Shown here one piece after another: positions 5,844 through 6,203 of a stretch of 6,203 nucleotides of DNA. This stretch comes from Verrucomicrobiota bacterium. GTDB taxonomy: Bacteria > Verrucomicrobiota > Verrucomicrobiia > Limisphaerales > CAIQOK01. The first letter of the stretch is position 1. Every line of letters starts with the position of its first letter. The stretch covers positions 1 through 6,203 of the forward strand of contig JANYDP010000216.1 of the NCBI GenBank assembly GCA_025363535.1, given 5' to 3'. Made by a program: the position numbers and the translations under genes. The notes under the pieces were generated by a model that searched no databases, had not been told where the DNA came from, and saw nothing but the letters and a program-made list of their open reading frames with translations.

Positions 5844-6203
5844 ATGTATAAAAAAATTCTAGTCGCGCTGGAAAACAGCCGGGCGGATGAAAGTTTGATT
5901 CCGCATGTGACCGAACTGGCGAAGCAGTTGAAATCCGAACTGCTGCTGCTGCACGTTGCCGACGGTTTCGCCGCGCGCAACTTCAACCAGCTCAAGCTCG
6001 CGGAGTCCGAGGAGATCAAGGCCGACCGCGCCTATCTCGAAATCGTGGCGGAAAAATTTCGCGAACACGGACTGACCGTTTCCACCCTGCTTGCGATGGG
6101 CGAACCACCGAAAGAAATTCTGCGGACCGCTGAAAAGGAAAAGTGTGATCTCATTGCGATGGCCAGCCACGGCCACCGGTTGATCGGCGATTTGATTTTC
6201 GGC
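5844..6203 (+). CDS. Universal stress protein, UspA family (partial, C-terminus off the right edge)
   Basis: One hundred and twenty codons are open from ATG at 5844 to the window edge. The protein starts MYKKILVALENSRADE, the first strand and nucleotide-binding loop of the UspA fold. LLLLHVAD (around residues 34-41) is the second strand, with a charged helix after it. Near the cut end MASHGHRLIGDLIFG fits the ATP-binding G-x2-G-x9-G-(S/T) type motif, which would complete just outside the window. Family members are about 140-160 residues, so only the last strand is missing. It lies 8 bp after the transporter stop, with AAGG overlapping that stop as a reasonable Shine-Dalgarno sequence, so it is almost certainly in the same operon. 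Proteins of this family bind ATP or other ligands and help survival under stress. A role tuning the metal transporter is plausible from the pairing but not shown. Confidence 0.93.
   Translation, partial: MYKKILVALENSRADESLIPHVTELAKQLKSELLLLHVADGFAARNFNQLKLAESEEIKADRAYLEIVAEKFREHGLTVSTLLAMGEPPKEILRTAEKEKCDLIAMASHGHRLIGDLIFG

Overview
The window looks like a chromosomal segment of a moderately GC-rich, free-living Gram-negative bacterium. The gene content, the nearly Shine-Dalgarno-free starts and the secreted WG-repeat protein fit a Verrucomicrobiota-like organism. That placement is an inference from gene style, not from any marker gene. No tRNA, rRNA, CRISPR array or complete insertion sequence is visible.

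Left part (1-1592, minus strand): the N-terminal two thirds of a type I restriction-modification methyltransferase subunit (HsdM) runs off the left edge. Upstream of it lies a more A+T-rich stretch with a broken serine recombinase that keeps only the start of its catalytic domain. This pairing looks like the edge of a horizontally acquired restriction island with a decayed recombinase.

Middle part (1595-3897): a small Dabb (stress-responsive A/B barrel) protein on the plus strand starts 2 bp from the recombinase start and converges on a minus-strand pair. That pair is a secreted WG-repeat protein with eight 34-residue repeats plus a terminal part-repeat, followed 33 bp later by a complete XerC/XerD-type tyrosine recombinase. 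A plausible sigma70-type promoter lies upstream of the WG gene.

Right part (4121-6203, plus strand): a metal-transport operon. It contains an 85-residue secreted remnant of an outer-membrane 'transporter' family protein, an Nramp/MntH-type divalent metal transporter, and a universal stress protein cut by the right edge. Upstream are two inverted repeats with the same layout (TGTARC-N4-GCTACA), 45 bp apart. They resemble the layout of MntR boxes and probably make this operon manganese- or iron-responsive.

The observations most worth following are the paired operator-like palindromes, the internally collapsed transporter gene, and the truncated recombinase with a perfect 10-bp inverted repeat in its 5' end. 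I found no clear evidence of a wholly new multi-gene system.
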